The notes: generated by a model from the sequence alone, not told the origin. Positions 32,540 to 41,304 are shown, counted from the stretch's first letter. The stretch: 64,000 bases of DNA from Prauserella marina (GCF_002240355.1 NZ_CP016353.1:3770501-3834500), one strand, 5' to 3'. Made by a program: numbers and translations.

Positions 32540-33355
32540 ATGGTCGCCATCCGCACCAGTACGGCCTGGACCGGCTTCGCTCCCACCGACCCGGCTCCAT
32601 CGGGAACCGTCGGGTTGCTGGCGCTGGCCACGGACGCCTACATCGAGTACGACCTGCGCGGGCTGCTGCCACCGGACGTTGGCATGTGCACGACGCGGAT
32701 CGCGAACGTCGAACCGCTGACCGTCGGATCACTGCGCGCGACCGCGGCCGACGTCACGGCCGCCGCGGAGACAATCCTGCCGGGTCAACCACTCGACGCG
32801 CTGATCTACGGCTGCACGGCCGGTGCGGCGATCATCGGCCACGACGAGGTGGCCGGGTTGCTCGGGGCGGCGAAGCCGGGCGCGCACTGCCTCACGCCGG
32901 TCGGCTCGGTCAGCGCCGCGTTGCGCGCGCTCGGCGTGACCCGGCCCGCCGTGCTCACCCCGAACCTCCGGCAAGTCAACGAGTCCATCGCTGGGGCGCT
33001 GACCGGGGAGGGATTCCGGCTGACGGGGCTCACCGGTTTCGGCATCAGCCAGGACTCCGACATCACGCGTATCCCGCCGGAGGCGATTGTCGAGATCGCG
33101 AGCCGACTGTGCTCCCCCGGCACCGACGGGCTGCTCATCTGCTGCACGTCGCTGCGCTCCACGCCGGTGATCGAGGAGCTGGAATCGCTGCTCGGGCTGC
33201 CCGTCGTCACCAGCAACCAGGCGCTGGCGTGGGATGTCGCGAGGCGGCTCGGTGCCGAACACCGGCCGCCCGGCCCCGGTTCGCTCTTCCGCGCTTCCGG
33301 TGAACCGGTACCGGCTACGGCGCTGGTTCCCGCCCGGCCAGTTCCTGGCGGATGA
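32540..33355 (+). CDS. Asp/Glu racemase-fold protein (maleate isomerase / EutA / arylmalonate decarboxylase group)
   Basis: A 271-residue protein of the Asp/Glu/hydantoin racemase superfamily. Two cysteines face each other in the family's usual places: Cys92 in LIYGCTAGAA and Cys202 in LLICCTSLRS. The closest subgroup contains maleate isomerase, arylmalonate decarboxylase and EutA, a protein encoded with ectoine-degradation genes. Here it follows biosynthetic genes. It could epimerise a stereocentre of the methyl-branched product or intermediate, or turn the product over. ATG 32540 is 27 bp after the dioxygenase. It ends the plus-strand operon, and its 3' end overlaps the remains of an acyl-CoA synthetase gene on the other strand. 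Confidence 0.85.
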   Translation: MVAIRTSTAWTGFAPTDPAPSGTVGLLALATDAYIEYDLRGLLPPDVGMCTTRIANVEPLTVGSLRATAADVTAAAETILPGQPLDALIYGCTAGAAIIGHDEVAGLLGAAKPGAHCLTPVGSVSAALRALGVTRPAVLTPNLRQVNESIAGALTGEGFRLTGLTGFGISQDSDITRIPPEAIVEIASRLCSPGTDGLLICCTSLRSTPVIEELESLLGLPVVTSNQALAWDVARRLGAEHRPPGPGSLFRASGEPVPATALVPARPVPGG

Positions 33356-33823
33356 GCCGTTTGGCCAGCTTGCCGTAGCCGGACTTGGGCAGCGCTTCCC
33401 AGCGCGGGAATTCCTTGGGCTGCTTGTATCTCGCCACGCGGCTGGCGAGCCAGTCCTGGACTTCGCCCGGTTCGACGGTGATTCCCCGCCGCGCGACGTA
33501 CACCGCGACGCCGACCTCACCCACACCGGATCGGGTACGCCGACTATCGCCGCTTCGGAAATACCGGGATGCAGCAACAGTTTCTCCTCGATCGGTGAGG
33601 TACAGTAATCCGGCCTCGTCGAGGAAACCCAGGTCGTGTCCGACAAACCCGTAGCCCGCTGCGCGGGGCCAGCGTGTCCCCTCGCCGCGTTGTCGGAAAG
33701 CCCGAGTACGACCCGGTACGAGGGCCTTCCAGTCCTACACCACCTTGCGAGGAACCACGCTGATCCCCCGTCGCGGAACGTGGCGGTGTCCGTGACGGGA
33801 TCGCCGGGGTAGCCCTCGCACAC
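33315..33823 (-). pseudogene. Decayed C-terminal part of an AMP-dependent acyl-CoA synthetase
   Basis: Three pieces of one protein family lie in different frames on the minus strand. CEGYPGDPVTDTATFRDGG (from 33823) is the hinge-region GY-x-DP block. IEEKLLLHPGISEAAIVGVPDPVW follows in the same overall order, and GEVGVAVYVARRG then RYKQPKEFPRWEALPKSGYGKLAKRL ends at 33315. A segment such as HDLGFLDEAGLLYLTD appears in yet another frame. At least two frameshifts and internal losses are needed, and the N-terminal 350 or so residues are missing. It sits just after the thiolase gene in the same direction, so it was probably the last gene of that operon. Confidence 0.85.
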
Positions 33824-33876
33824 GGCCGGTCCCCGCGACGCGCACCGAGCGCGCCAGGTTCACCGCTCGCCGCGCC

Positions 33877-35046
33877 TCACGACCGCTCCAGCACGGTGGC
33901 GTAGTTGGCGACGGCGACGCCTCCCATGTTGAACACGGCGGCCCTTTCCGCCTTGGGCAACTGCATTTCTCCCGCCTCGCCCGTGAGCTGCATCGCGGCC
34001 ATGATGTGCTGGGACACGCCCGTCGCGCCCACCGGATGCCCTCTCGCCTTGAGCCCTCCCGACACGTTCACCGGAAGCGCGCCCTCGCGCTGGGTGGTTC
34101 CCTCGGCCAGAACCTCGCCGCCCTTGCCCTGCGAAGCCAGCCCGAACGCCTCGTACTGCAACAGTTCGGCGAGGGTGAAGCAGTCGTGCAGTTCCATCAG
34201 GTCCAGCTCTGTCGTGCGCAGGCCCGCCTCGGCGAGCGCGGTGTGGAAGGCGGTGGCCGCGCCGTCCCACCGCAGCGGATCGCGGCGCTCGCTCACCGGC
34301 AGGGGTTCGTTGGCCTGTGCTCTCGCCGTGACGGCGACGGCCCTGCGGGCCCGCCGCGCGAGCGGGGGTGCCGCGACGACCAGTGCGGCGGCCCCGTCGG
34401 ACACCATCGAACAGTCGGTGCGCAGCAACGGTCCCGCGACCCTCGGGTTGCGCTCGGATTCGGTGGCGCAGAACTCGAAGCCCAGGTCCGTGCGCAGGTG
34501 TGCGTAGGGATTGGCGACGCCGTGCCGGTGGTTCTTCGCCGCGATCGCGGCGAGCGCCTCCCTCGGGTCGCCGAACCGGTCCGCGTACCGCGCGGCCAAG
34601 GCTCCGAAGACACCGGCGAAGCTACCCGCCTCGGCTTCGGTCTTCCGGTGGGTCGCGCCGAGCAGCACGTCGTCGAGCACATGCGGGACCGTCGCCGTCA
34701 TCTTCTCCGCTCCGATCACCAGCGCCGCCTTTCCCCTTCCCGCCTCGACGAAGTCGAGCGCGGCGAACAGCGCGGCGCTGCCACTCGCGCAGGCGTTCTC
34801 CACCCTGGCGGCCGGGATCCTGGCGAGCTGTTTGTTTCCCGCGCCGACGAGCGCGGCCTCGAAGCTCTGCTTCGAGAACCCGTTGTTGAACACGCCGACG
34901 TAGATGCCGCCGATGTCGGCGGGTTGCAGCCCGGCGTCGGTCACCGCCTCCGCCGACACCTCGGCGATCAGGTCCTGCACTCCCTCGTGTGGCAGCCTGC
35001 CGAACCTGCTGTGGGACCAGCCGATCACGCTCGGCGTCGAGCTCAT
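33877..35046 (-). CDS. Thiolase family protein (acetyl-CoA acetyltransferase / SCP-x type)
   Basis: A 389-residue thiolase-fold enzyme that cleaves or forms 3-ketoacyl-CoA. The nucleophilic cysteine is in VENACASGSAALFAAL. The C-terminal catalytic region reads ELHDCFTLAELLQYE and NVSGGLKARGHPVGATG. The HDCF form is characteristic of the SCP-x / non-decarboxylating branch common in actinobacterial side-chain degradation. ATG 35046 has GGAGGT with a 5-base spacer. It is third in the operon PCC protein, SDR, thiolase and then the dead acyl-CoA synthetase. Confidence 0.92.
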   Translation of the reverse strand: MSSTPSVIGWSHSRFGRLPHEGVQDLIAEVSAEAVTDAGLQPADIGGIYVGVFNNGFSKQSFEAALVGAGNKQLARIPAARVENACASGSAALFAALDFVEAGRGKAALVIGAEKMTATVPHVLDDVLLGATHRKTEAEAGSFAGVFGALAARYADRFGDPREALAAIAAKNHRHGVANPYAHLRTDLGFEFCATESERNPRVAGPLLRTDCSMVSDGAAALVVAAPPLARRARRAVAVTARAQANEPLPVSERRDPLRWDGAATAFHTALAEAGLRTTELDLMELHDCFTLAELLQYEAFGLASQGKGGEVLAEGTTQREGALPVNVSGGLKARGHPVGATGVSQHIMAAMQLTGEAGEMQLPKAERAAVFNMGGVAVANYATVLERS

Positions 35047-35069
35047 CGTGACCTCCGTTGCCGTGCTGC

Positions 35070-35864
35070 TCAGCCGCAGCGCATGGACAGTCCGCCGTCG
35101 ACAGGCAGACACACACCGTTGATGTAGGCGGATTCGTCGGAAGCGAGGAACAGCGCCGCGGAGGCGACGTCCCACGGCGTGCCGACCTTTCCGGTGGGAC
35201 TGCTGGCGTCCCGTGCCGCCAGCGCCGAGGGCCGGTCGCTCGCACCGGCGACCACCTGCCCTGTCACCAGTGGCGTGTCGATCAGCCCTGGTGCCACGAC
35301 GTTCGCTCGCACGCCGTCGGCGGCGTGCCGCAGCGCCACCGCGACGGTGAATTGGTTGACGGCGGCTTTGGCCGCACTGTAACCGGGATAGCCGTAGCCG
35401 GTGTCGCGGATCGCCGCGATCGAGGAGACGTTGACGATCGCGCCGGCACCCGCCGCGATCATGTGGGGCAACACGTGTTTGCAGGTGAGGAACATCCCGG
35501 TGACGTTGACCGACAGTGAGTCCCGCCAGTCGGCGAGGTCGAGGTCCACCACGTCGCCGACCCGCGCGACGCCGACGTTGTTGTGCAGTACCGAAGGGGT
35601 TCCCAGTTTCCGTGCCACGGTGGCCACGGCGGACCGCACCTGCTCCTCGACGGTGACGTCAGCCCGCACCGCGATGCCGGTGCCGCCCTCGGCCTCGATG
35701 CGGGCGACGGTCAGGGCGGCCTCGTCGCGGTCGATGTCGATGGCCGCGACCCTGGCTCCCTCGCGGGCGAAGGTCAGCGCCGTGGCCCTTCCGTTGCTCA
35801 TCGCGGCGCCGCTGGAACCGGCGCCGAAAACGAGCGCGACCTTTCCGGCGAGCCGCTCACCCAT
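35070..35864 (-). CDS. Short-chain dehydrogenase/reductase
   Basis: A 264-residue classical SDR. The cofactor loop VALVFGAGSSGAAMSNGRA is longer than the usual TGxxxGxG but of a known variant type. NNVGV and the YSAAK active site (GYPGYSAAKAAVNQF) are present. The aspartate in AAIDIDRDE suggests NAD(H). ATG 35864 overlaps the end of the upstream PCC gene by 8 bp. Together with the thiolase it probably acts on a hydroxyacyl- or ketoacyl-CoA. Confidence 0.92.
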   Translation of the reverse strand: MGERLAGKVALVFGAGSSGAAMSNGRATALTFAREGARVAAIDIDRDEAALTVARIEAEGGTGIAVRADVTVEEQVRSAVATVARKLGTPSVLHNNVGVARVGDVVDLDLADWRDSLSVNVTGMFLTCKHVLPHMIAAGAGAIVNVSSIAAIRDTGYGYPGYSAAKAAVNQFTVAVALRHAADGVRANVVAPGLIDTPLVTGQVVAGASDRPSALAARDASSPTGKVGTPWDVASAALFLASDESAYINGVCLPVDGGLSMRCG

Positions 35865-36753
35865 CGCCTGCTCCCCCGTCGTCCCGGATGAGCAGCAGTT
35901 CGAACGTGACGGCGACCAGATTGTGCCCGCGCAGCAACCTGCCCGCGTGCACGACACCGTGCCGGTCGACCAGTATCGCCGACAGCGCGGCCTCGCCAGC
36001 GGCATGGCCCGGCCGCACCTTCCCCGCCACGGCCACGACCTCGGTTCCCGGTCCGTCCACATGCCACACCGTCGCCGCTCTGCACAGTCGCGCGCCGACG
36101 AGGCTGCCGAGCCCGGCCCGCACGGTCGCACCGGGGAAACCGTGTTCGGCGCTGATCTCCTCGGCCGCGACGCTGAGGTCCTCCCCTGGCCGTACCCGCG
36201 AGATGACGACGTTGCCAGTGGGGTGCCGCACTGCGGCGGGTGCCGGGGTGAAGGCGGGCATGCGCGTCTCGGAGTCGGTCGCGCTGGTCAGTTCGACACC
36301 GGGCAGGGTGTGCACGACCACGTATACCGGAACGTCGCCGGTCGTGGTGTCCTGCCACAGGTGGCCTCCTCCGAGGGTGCCGTCGGCGTCGAGCCAGCTC
36401 GCGTGACAGTGCAGGAACGGCTTTCCTTCGCGGCGGCCGAACGTGGCCGAGGCCGCGAGCAGTTGCGCGGGAGTGCGCGCGTGCCGGGTCGGGCTGTAGG
36501 CCACGGCTGCCGAGCCGTCGGTACCGGCTTCGGGAACGCAGTAGCTGACGCGGCTCAGCGTGCCGCCCATCAGTTCGATCTGCGCGCTCGCGCAGCCGGT
36601 GCGGCCGACGACGGAGATGACCGCGTCGAGCAGCCGGGTATGAGGCGGCAGTGTGGCGTGCACGGTACGGGACCGCGCGGCGACCGATTCCCTTCTGCGA
36701 TCGGCCATCGGGCCGGGGTGCCGCAGCGGCCGGACCGGCGCGGGGATCAGCAT
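35857..36753 (-). CDS. Protein with two PCC/DUF296-type domains
   Basis: A 298-residue protein with two copies of the PCC (DUF296) fold. The first spans about residues 30-145 (RLLDAVISVVGRTGCASAQIELMGGTLSRVSY, then GKPFLHCHASWLDADGTLGGGHL). The second spans about 165-290 and is more degenerate. GKPFLHCHAS and GGHLW are the conserved, possibly metal-binding histidines of the family. Single PCC domains occur in plant AT-hook proteins and in stand-alone bacterial proteins of unclear role. ATG 36753 follows GGGGAG. It leads a CoA-metabolism operon and is divergent from a PucR regulator, so an enzymatic or accessory role is more likely than DNA binding. Confidence 0.8.
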   Translation of the reverse strand: MLIPAPVRPLRHPGPMADRRRESVAARSRTVHATLPPHTRLLDAVISVVGRTGCASAQIELMGGTLSRVSYCVPEAGTDGSAAVAYSPTRHARTPAQLLAASATFGRREGKPFLHCHASWLDADGTLGGGHLWQDTTTGDVPVYVVVHTLPGVELTSATDSETRMPAFTPAPAAVRHPTGNVVISRVRPGEDLSVAAEEISAEHGFPGATVRAGLGSLVGARLCRAATVWHVDGPGTEVVAVAGKVRPGHAAGEAALSAILVDRHGVVHAGRLLRGHNLVAVTFELLLIRDDGGAGDG

Positions 36754-37073
36754 CGCCGCTCCCCGCGCGGGGGCGGCGACGAGACATCGAGGTTCAGACC
36801 AGAGTGCGGGTCCGTGATCGGTTGACAGGTCATGGTGCCTCCCGGTCGTACACGCGAACGAGGGTGGGTCCGCGTCGGCCGAGTATTCGCGCTTGTCCTT
36901 CGTCGACGACACCGCGCACCGTCGAGTATTCGGCCTGCCGCTTCCTCCGGAAAGAGAAACCGCCTGGTCGTCCCCTTTGCCAGCGGGAGCCCCAGCCGCC
37001 AGAATCTGGTCTGGATCACCGCGAAACGAGCCACGAAGGGGGTAGTGCGGCCACCGGCCAGCACTTGACCGGC
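36754..37073. promoter_or_regulatory. Divergent PCC-operon / PucR control region
   Basis: A gene-free 320 bp. It contains two direct copies of CGAGTATTCG (36880-36889 and 36923-36932), 43 bp apart or about four helical turns, and a consensus TTGACA at 36822-36827 without a good -10. The copies are the best candidates for PucR binding. Confidence 0.45.
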
Positions 37074-38333
37074 ATGGGAGACAACGGGCTACAACGGATC
37101 GTCGACACGCTCGCCGAGCGGATCGGCCGGTCCGTCGCGATCAACGATCCTTCGGCTCACCTCATGTGCGCCAGCAAGCACTTCGGCGACGAGGACGAGG
37201 TCAGGGTGCACGCGATGCTCCAGCGGGAGGCGGGCGGTGCCGTCATCGATCACATGCTCGCGCAGGGCATCACCCGCTGGGCCGAACCGGGGATCATCCC
37301 TCCGCGCGACGATTTGCGGATGCTCGCCCGCTTTTGTGTGCCGGTGCGCTGGGAAGGGCTCCTGCTCGGGTTCCTCATCGTGATCGGACCGGAATCATTG
37401 TCGGCGGAGCGGGTCGAGGCGATCACCTCGGCCGCGTCGTCGATGGCCGCCGTGCTCTACCGCGACTTCCTCGTCGAGGACGCGGGCAGGACGGCGAGGG
37501 AGGAGGCGGTACTCGGGCTCGTCGGCGGCGTGCCCGAACGGAGGATCACCGCCCAGCGGAGGCTGGAGGAGGACGGCTGGCCGCGCTCGGCGCCATGGGC
37601 GGTGGTGAGTGTGGTCGACGTTCTCGACGGCATGGCCGCTGCCGGTGGCAGTGGGCGCGCGCCCGCCGAGCTGGCGTTGCGCACCGCGCTGGAACCCCTC
37701 GTCCGCAAGGCGGCGCGCGCCGCCTTCGCCGTCGACGGCGACAGGGCGATCCTGCTCCAGCTCGACCACTCCCCGATGAGCGTGGAGCACCTTCGCCAGC
37801 AGAGCACCACCATCACCAGACAGGTCCTGCTCATGCTCGGCGACGACGCGCGGTGCGTCGTCGGGGTCGGCGCGGCCGCGGGCGGGCTTTCCGAGGCGTG
37901 GCATTCCCGGCTACAGGCCGCGACGGCCGCCGAGGGCGCACGGGTCATCGGCTCCCCCGGCGGTGTGGCGTTCTGGGACGAGCTCGGCGCCTACACGGCG
38001 TTGCTACAGCTTCCCCCCGACCGGCTCGGCCCGTGGCTGCTGCCGAAATCGCTGCGCGACCTCGTCGCCGCCGACCAGCACGGCAGGCTGGTCGAGACGC
38101 TCACCGCCTATCTCGACAACGCGGGATCCAGCCCCGCGACCGCCGCGGCGCTGCACATCCACCGCACATCGCTGTACTACCGGCTGCATCAGATCGAGCA
38201 GCTCACCGGCCTGGATCTCGCTGACGGCGACACGAGGCTCACGATGCACATCGGGTTGCGGTTGCTGGCGCTCATCCCGTCGAACCCGGCTGGGAAAAGC
38301 GCTCCCGAACAGGGCTTTTCGGCAAATCGATAA
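37074..38333 (+). CDS. PucR family transcriptional regulator
   Basis: A 419-residue activator-type regulator. The C-terminal PucR HTH is clear: LVETLTAYLDNAGSSPATAAAL, then HIHRTSLYYRLHQIEQLTGLDL. The middle region (about 160-290) has the GGDEF-like CdaR fold typical of this group. The N-terminal domain (about 1-130) resembles a GAF-like sensor. ATG 37074 has no good ribosome site, and TTG 37062 is a possible alternative. It likely activates the divergent PCC/SDR/thiolase operon and perhaps the MFS gene 140 bp downstream. Confidence 0.9.
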   Translation: MGDNGLQRIVDTLAERIGRSVAINDPSAHLMCASKHFGDEDEVRVHAMLQREAGGAVIDHMLAQGITRWAEPGIIPPRDDLRMLARFCVPVRWEGLLLGFLIVIGPESLSAERVEAITSAASSMAAVLYRDFLVEDAGRTAREEAVLGLVGGVPERRITAQRRLEEDGWPRSAPWAVVSVVDVLDGMAAAGGSGRAPAELALRTALEPLVRKAARAAFAVDGDRAILLQLDHSPMSVEHLRQQSTTITRQVLLMLGDDARCVVGVGAAAGGLSEAWHSRLQAATAAEGARVIGSPGGVAFWDELGAYTALLQLPPDRLGPWLLPKSLRDLVAADQHGRLVETLTAYLDNAGSSPATAAALHIHRTSLYYRLHQIEQLTGLDLADGDTRLTMHIGLRLLALIPSNPAGKSAPEQGFSANR

Positions 38334-38473
38334 AGGAATGCCGCGAACCTTCGACACGAGACGGTTGTGATGTGACCCACACTGGCCGATGCTCCCGGCA
38401 CGTCCCCGGCCGGCGGTGAGGACGGCCGTCGACTCCGTCGCGGGACCGCGCACCTGGCCACAAGGGAGTAGCC

Positions 38474-39793
38474 ATGACCACCGCCGCCACCACGTCGACG
38501 CAGGCCGTACCGAGGAGGCGCATCCTCGCGGCCAGCTTCATCGGCACCGCCATCGAGTTCTACGACTTCTACATCTATGGCACGGCGGCGGCGCTGGTGT
38601 TCGGGACGTTGTTCTTCCCGACGTTCTCGCCGCTGGCGGGCACACTGGCCGCGTTCGCCACGTTCGGGGTCGGCTTCGTCGCCAGGCCGGTGGGCGCGGT
38701 GGTCTTCGGTCACTTCGGCGACCGCATCGGCCGCAAGACGATGCTCATCGTCTCACTGCTCACCATGGGTGTCGGCACTGTCGCGATCGGACTGTTGCCG
38801 ACCTACGACATGATCGGCATCGGCGCTCCGGTACTGCTGGTGATCTGCCGGTTCATGCAGGGCTTCGGCCTCGGCGGCGAATGGGGCGGCGCGGTGCTGC
38901 TCGCCACGGAATACGCGCCGAAGAACAGGAGAGGGCTCTGGTCGAGCTTCCCGCAACTGGGACCCGCGGTCGGGTTCATCATCGCGGGTGCCGCCTTTCT
39001 CGTGCTGGGCGCCACGATTCCCGAGGAGGCGTTCAACTCGTGGGGCTGGCGGATTCCTTTCCTCGCCAGCGCGGTGCTCATCGTCGTCGGCCTCTACGTG
39101 CGTACCAAGATCGCCGAGACTCCGGTGTTCGAGAAAGCCATGAAGGAGCAGGAGAAATCCAAGGCTCCCATCGTCGAGGTGGTGAAGCGGCAGCCCCGGA
39201 CGCTACTGCTGGCGACCTGCTCGTTCATCCTCGCCCACACACTGTTCTACACGATCACGACGTTTTCCCTTTCCTACGGCACCGAAGTACTCGACCTGAA
39301 CAAGAACATGCTGCTCATCTCCGCGATGGTGGCCGCGGCCGTGATGGGCATCGCGACCCCGATTCTCGCCGTCTATTCCGACCGGGTCGGCAGGCGGCGA
39401 GTGTGCATGGGGGCGGCGATCCTCGCGATGGTGTGGGCTTTCCCGCTGTTCGCGCTGATCAACACCGGCGAGCCTTTCCTTGTCGCGCTGGGAATGTCGG
39501 TGGGCATGATCGCCTTCGCCGCGTTGTTCGCCCCGATGGGTGCCTACCTTCCCGAACTGTTCGCGACACGGTACCGTTACACCGGTTCGTCCGTGGCCTA
39601 CAACGCGAGCAGCATCGTCGGCGGTGGCCTCAGCCCCATTCTGGCCACCCAGCTTGTCGCCTCGACCGGTTCGTCACTTCCGGTGTCGGCCTACGTCGTG
39701 GTCATCGCCGCGCTCTGCGCGGTGTGCATCTGGTTCCTGCGTGAGGCACACACCGCCGACCTCACCGTCGACCCGGTCGACCACCCCACCTGA
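38474..39793 (+). CDS. MFS transporter, metabolite:H+ symporter (MHS) family
   Basis: A 439-residue 12-helix MFS protein of the MHS group (shikimate, alpha-ketoglutarate, proline/betaine type uptake). ILAASFIGTAIEFYDFYIYGTAAALVF is the family's start, HFGDRIGRKTML the motif A loop, and GFGLGGEWGGAVLLATEYAP the MHS signature. ATG 38474 has GGGAG with a 5-base spacer. It lies downstream of the PucR gene and may import the substrate of the adjacent CoA-dependent pathway; an organic acid is likely. Confidence 0.92.
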   Translation: MTTAATTSTQAVPRRRILAASFIGTAIEFYDFYIYGTAAALVFGTLFFPTFSPLAGTLAAFATFGVGFVARPVGAVVFGHFGDRIGRKTMLIVSLLTMGVGTVAIGLLPTYDMIGIGAPVLLVICRFMQGFGLGGEWGGAVLLATEYAPKNRRGLWSSFPQLGPAVGFIIAGAAFLVLGATIPEEAFNSWGWRIPFLASAVLIVVGLYVRTKIAETPVFEKAMKEQEKSKAPIVEVVKRQPRTLLLATCSFILAHTLFYTITTFSLSYGTEVLDLNKNMLLISAMVAAAVMGIATPILAVYSDRVGRRRVCMGAAILAMVWAFPLFALINTGEPFLVALGMSVGMIAFAALFAPMGAYLPELFATRYRYTGSSVAYNASSIVGGGLSPILATQLVASTGSSLPVSAYVVVIAALCAVCIWFLREAHTADLTVDPVDHPT

Positions 39794-39857
39794 GGCAGAC
39801 GGCTGGGTCAGACGCAAGTACGGAAAGGCACAACCGAACACGGGAGGCAACCCGGCG

Positions 39858-41285
39858 GTGGACAGATTTCCGGTCGACACAACCGATTCCGGCGGCCTGC
39901 GCACTGGCCGCGCCGCGTTCGCCACCCTCGCCGCGGTGCACACGACCTTGCTGATGGCCATGATGGTCATCGCGGTGGCGTTACCGGCCGTCCAGCGGGA
40001 GTTCGAACTCGGCAACACCGGCATCGCGCTGGTCAACAGCGCCTACCCCGTTTCCTTCTGCGGGCTGCTGTTGCTCGGCGGCAGACTCGGCGATCTCGTC
40101 GGCTGGCGCAAGGCGTTCATGGTCGGCACCGCCGTGTTCGCCGTCGGTTGCGCGGCAACGGCACTCGCCCCCGGCTTCATCGCCCTGCTGGTGGCACGGT
40201 TCTGTCAGGGCTGCGGTGCCGCCGTGGCCGCACCGGCCGCGCTGGCGTTGCTGCGCGGGGTCTTTCCCCGCCGTGATCAATACGTGCGGGCGATCGCGGT
40301 GTGGGGAGGGCTGCCCATGGTGGGCGGCGCGATCGGCCTGCTCACCGCGGGGCCCATCGTGAACGTGGTGTCCTGGCGCTGGCTGTTCCTCGTGCCAACG
40401 CTCATCGCGCTGGCAGCGGTGGCGATCGCGCCGAAACTGCTTCCCGACCTCTCCCCCTCGGAGCGGCAACGCCTGGACTGGCTGGGCGGCGCGCTCGTCA
40501 CGACCGGGCTGGCACTGGTGTGTTACGGCCTCGTCGGCAGCGGGGAGCGGGGCTGGAGCGCTTCGGTCGTGGTCACCGTCGCCTGCGGCGCGGGCCTACT
40601 CGCCGCGTTCCTGTTCAGCCAGACGCGCCGCGCCGATCCGTTGCTGCCGCTGAGTTTCTTCGCCTCCCCTCGACGGCTCGCCGGACTGTGCGGGCTGGCA
40701 GCGGGCGCGACCGGAGTGTTCAGTCTCTCCTTCTTCCTTCCGCTCTACTTCCAACAGACCCACGACTATTCTCCCGCGCTGACCTCGGCGGCGTTCGTCC
40801 CCTACTCACTGGCCATGTTCGCCACATCGGCGTTCACCGGGCGGCTCGTCTCCTCGTTCGGGGCGAGGACGGTTACCGTCGCGGGGCTGCTGACCGGGGC
40901 GGCGGGGCTGCTGTTGCTGGCGACGATGGACGACCAGCAGTCCTACCTCGGCACCATGCTGGCCGGAATGATCGTCTTTCCGGCTGGGGCACTCGCGGTT
41001 TTCGCCGGAGCGACGGTCGCCGCGCTGGAGGACGTGCCGGAAACCCATGCCGGTGTCTCGGGCGGTTTGCTCAACACGGCGATGGAGTTCGGCCCCACCG
41101 TCGGTTTCGCCGCGCTCGTGGCCGTCGCCGGATCCTGGACGACGCGATTGCAGGGCTCGGGAACACCCGCTCATTCCGCGATTCCGCTCGGCTACGGTGC
41201 CGCGCTCACCGTCGCCGCCGGTGTCTTTTTGGTGATCGCACTGGCCTGCTGGCTGTTGCTGCGCCCTTCGGCGCGCCGTCGCTGA
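39858..41285 (+). CDS. MFS transporter, DHA2 type
   Basis: A 475-residue efflux-type MFS protein with about 14 helices. VIAVALPAVQREFELGNTGIALVNSAYPV is the first-helix region, and LLLLGGRLGDLVGWRKAFMVG the motif A loop. GTG 39858 has GGGAGG with a 10-base spacer and is 65 bp after the MHS gene on the same strand, so the two may be cotranscribed. A strong hairpin follows the stop. Confidence 0.9.
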   Translation: MDRFPVDTTDSGGLRTGRAAFATLAAVHTTLLMAMMVIAVALPAVQREFELGNTGIALVNSAYPVSFCGLLLLGGRLGDLVGWRKAFMVGTAVFAVGCAATALAPGFIALLVARFCQGCGAAVAAPAALALLRGVFPRRDQYVRAIAVWGGLPMVGGAIGLLTAGPIVNVVSWRWLFLVPTLIALAAVAIAPKLLPDLSPSERQRLDWLGGALVTTGLALVCYGLVGSGERGWSASVVVTVACGAGLLAAFLFSQTRRADPLLPLSFFASPRRLAGLCGLAAGATGVFSLSFFLPLYFQQTHDYSPALTSAAFVPYSLAMFATSAFTGRLVSSFGARTVTVAGLLTGAAGLLLLATMDDQQSYLGTMLAGMIVFPAGALAVFAGATVAALEDVPETHAGVSGGLLNTAMEFGPTVGFAALVAVAGSWTTRLQGSGTPAHSAIPLGYGAALTVAAGVFLVIALACWLLLRPSARRR

Positions 41286-41304
41286 AACGCGGCCGTCCTG
41301 CCGA

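Larger units (their letters stand above)
24009..33355. other. Ectoine-like / methylaspartate biosynthetic gene cluster
   Basis: Ten genes in two divergent operons. The minus strand carries glmS, glmE, asd, ask and ectC, with 4-bp overlaps at glmS/glmE and asd/ask. The plus strand carries a formyltransferase, ectB, ectD, a TauD-type dioxygenase and an Asp/Glu-racemase-fold protein. ectA is absent. The gene set predicts an amino-acid route glutamate, 3-methylaspartate, 3-methylaspartyl phosphate, 3-methylaspartate semialdehyde, 3-methyl-2,4-diaminobutyrate, N-formyl derivative, cyclic amidine, hydroxylated product. The individual enzyme families are clear; the order and the product are inference. 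Confidence 0.8.

Noticed and set aside
24009-33355. Ordinary ectoine/hydroxyectoine cluster
   Set aside because: ectA is missing, the order is split over two strands, and glutamate mutase and formyltransferase genes are interleaved and coupled to the ect genes.
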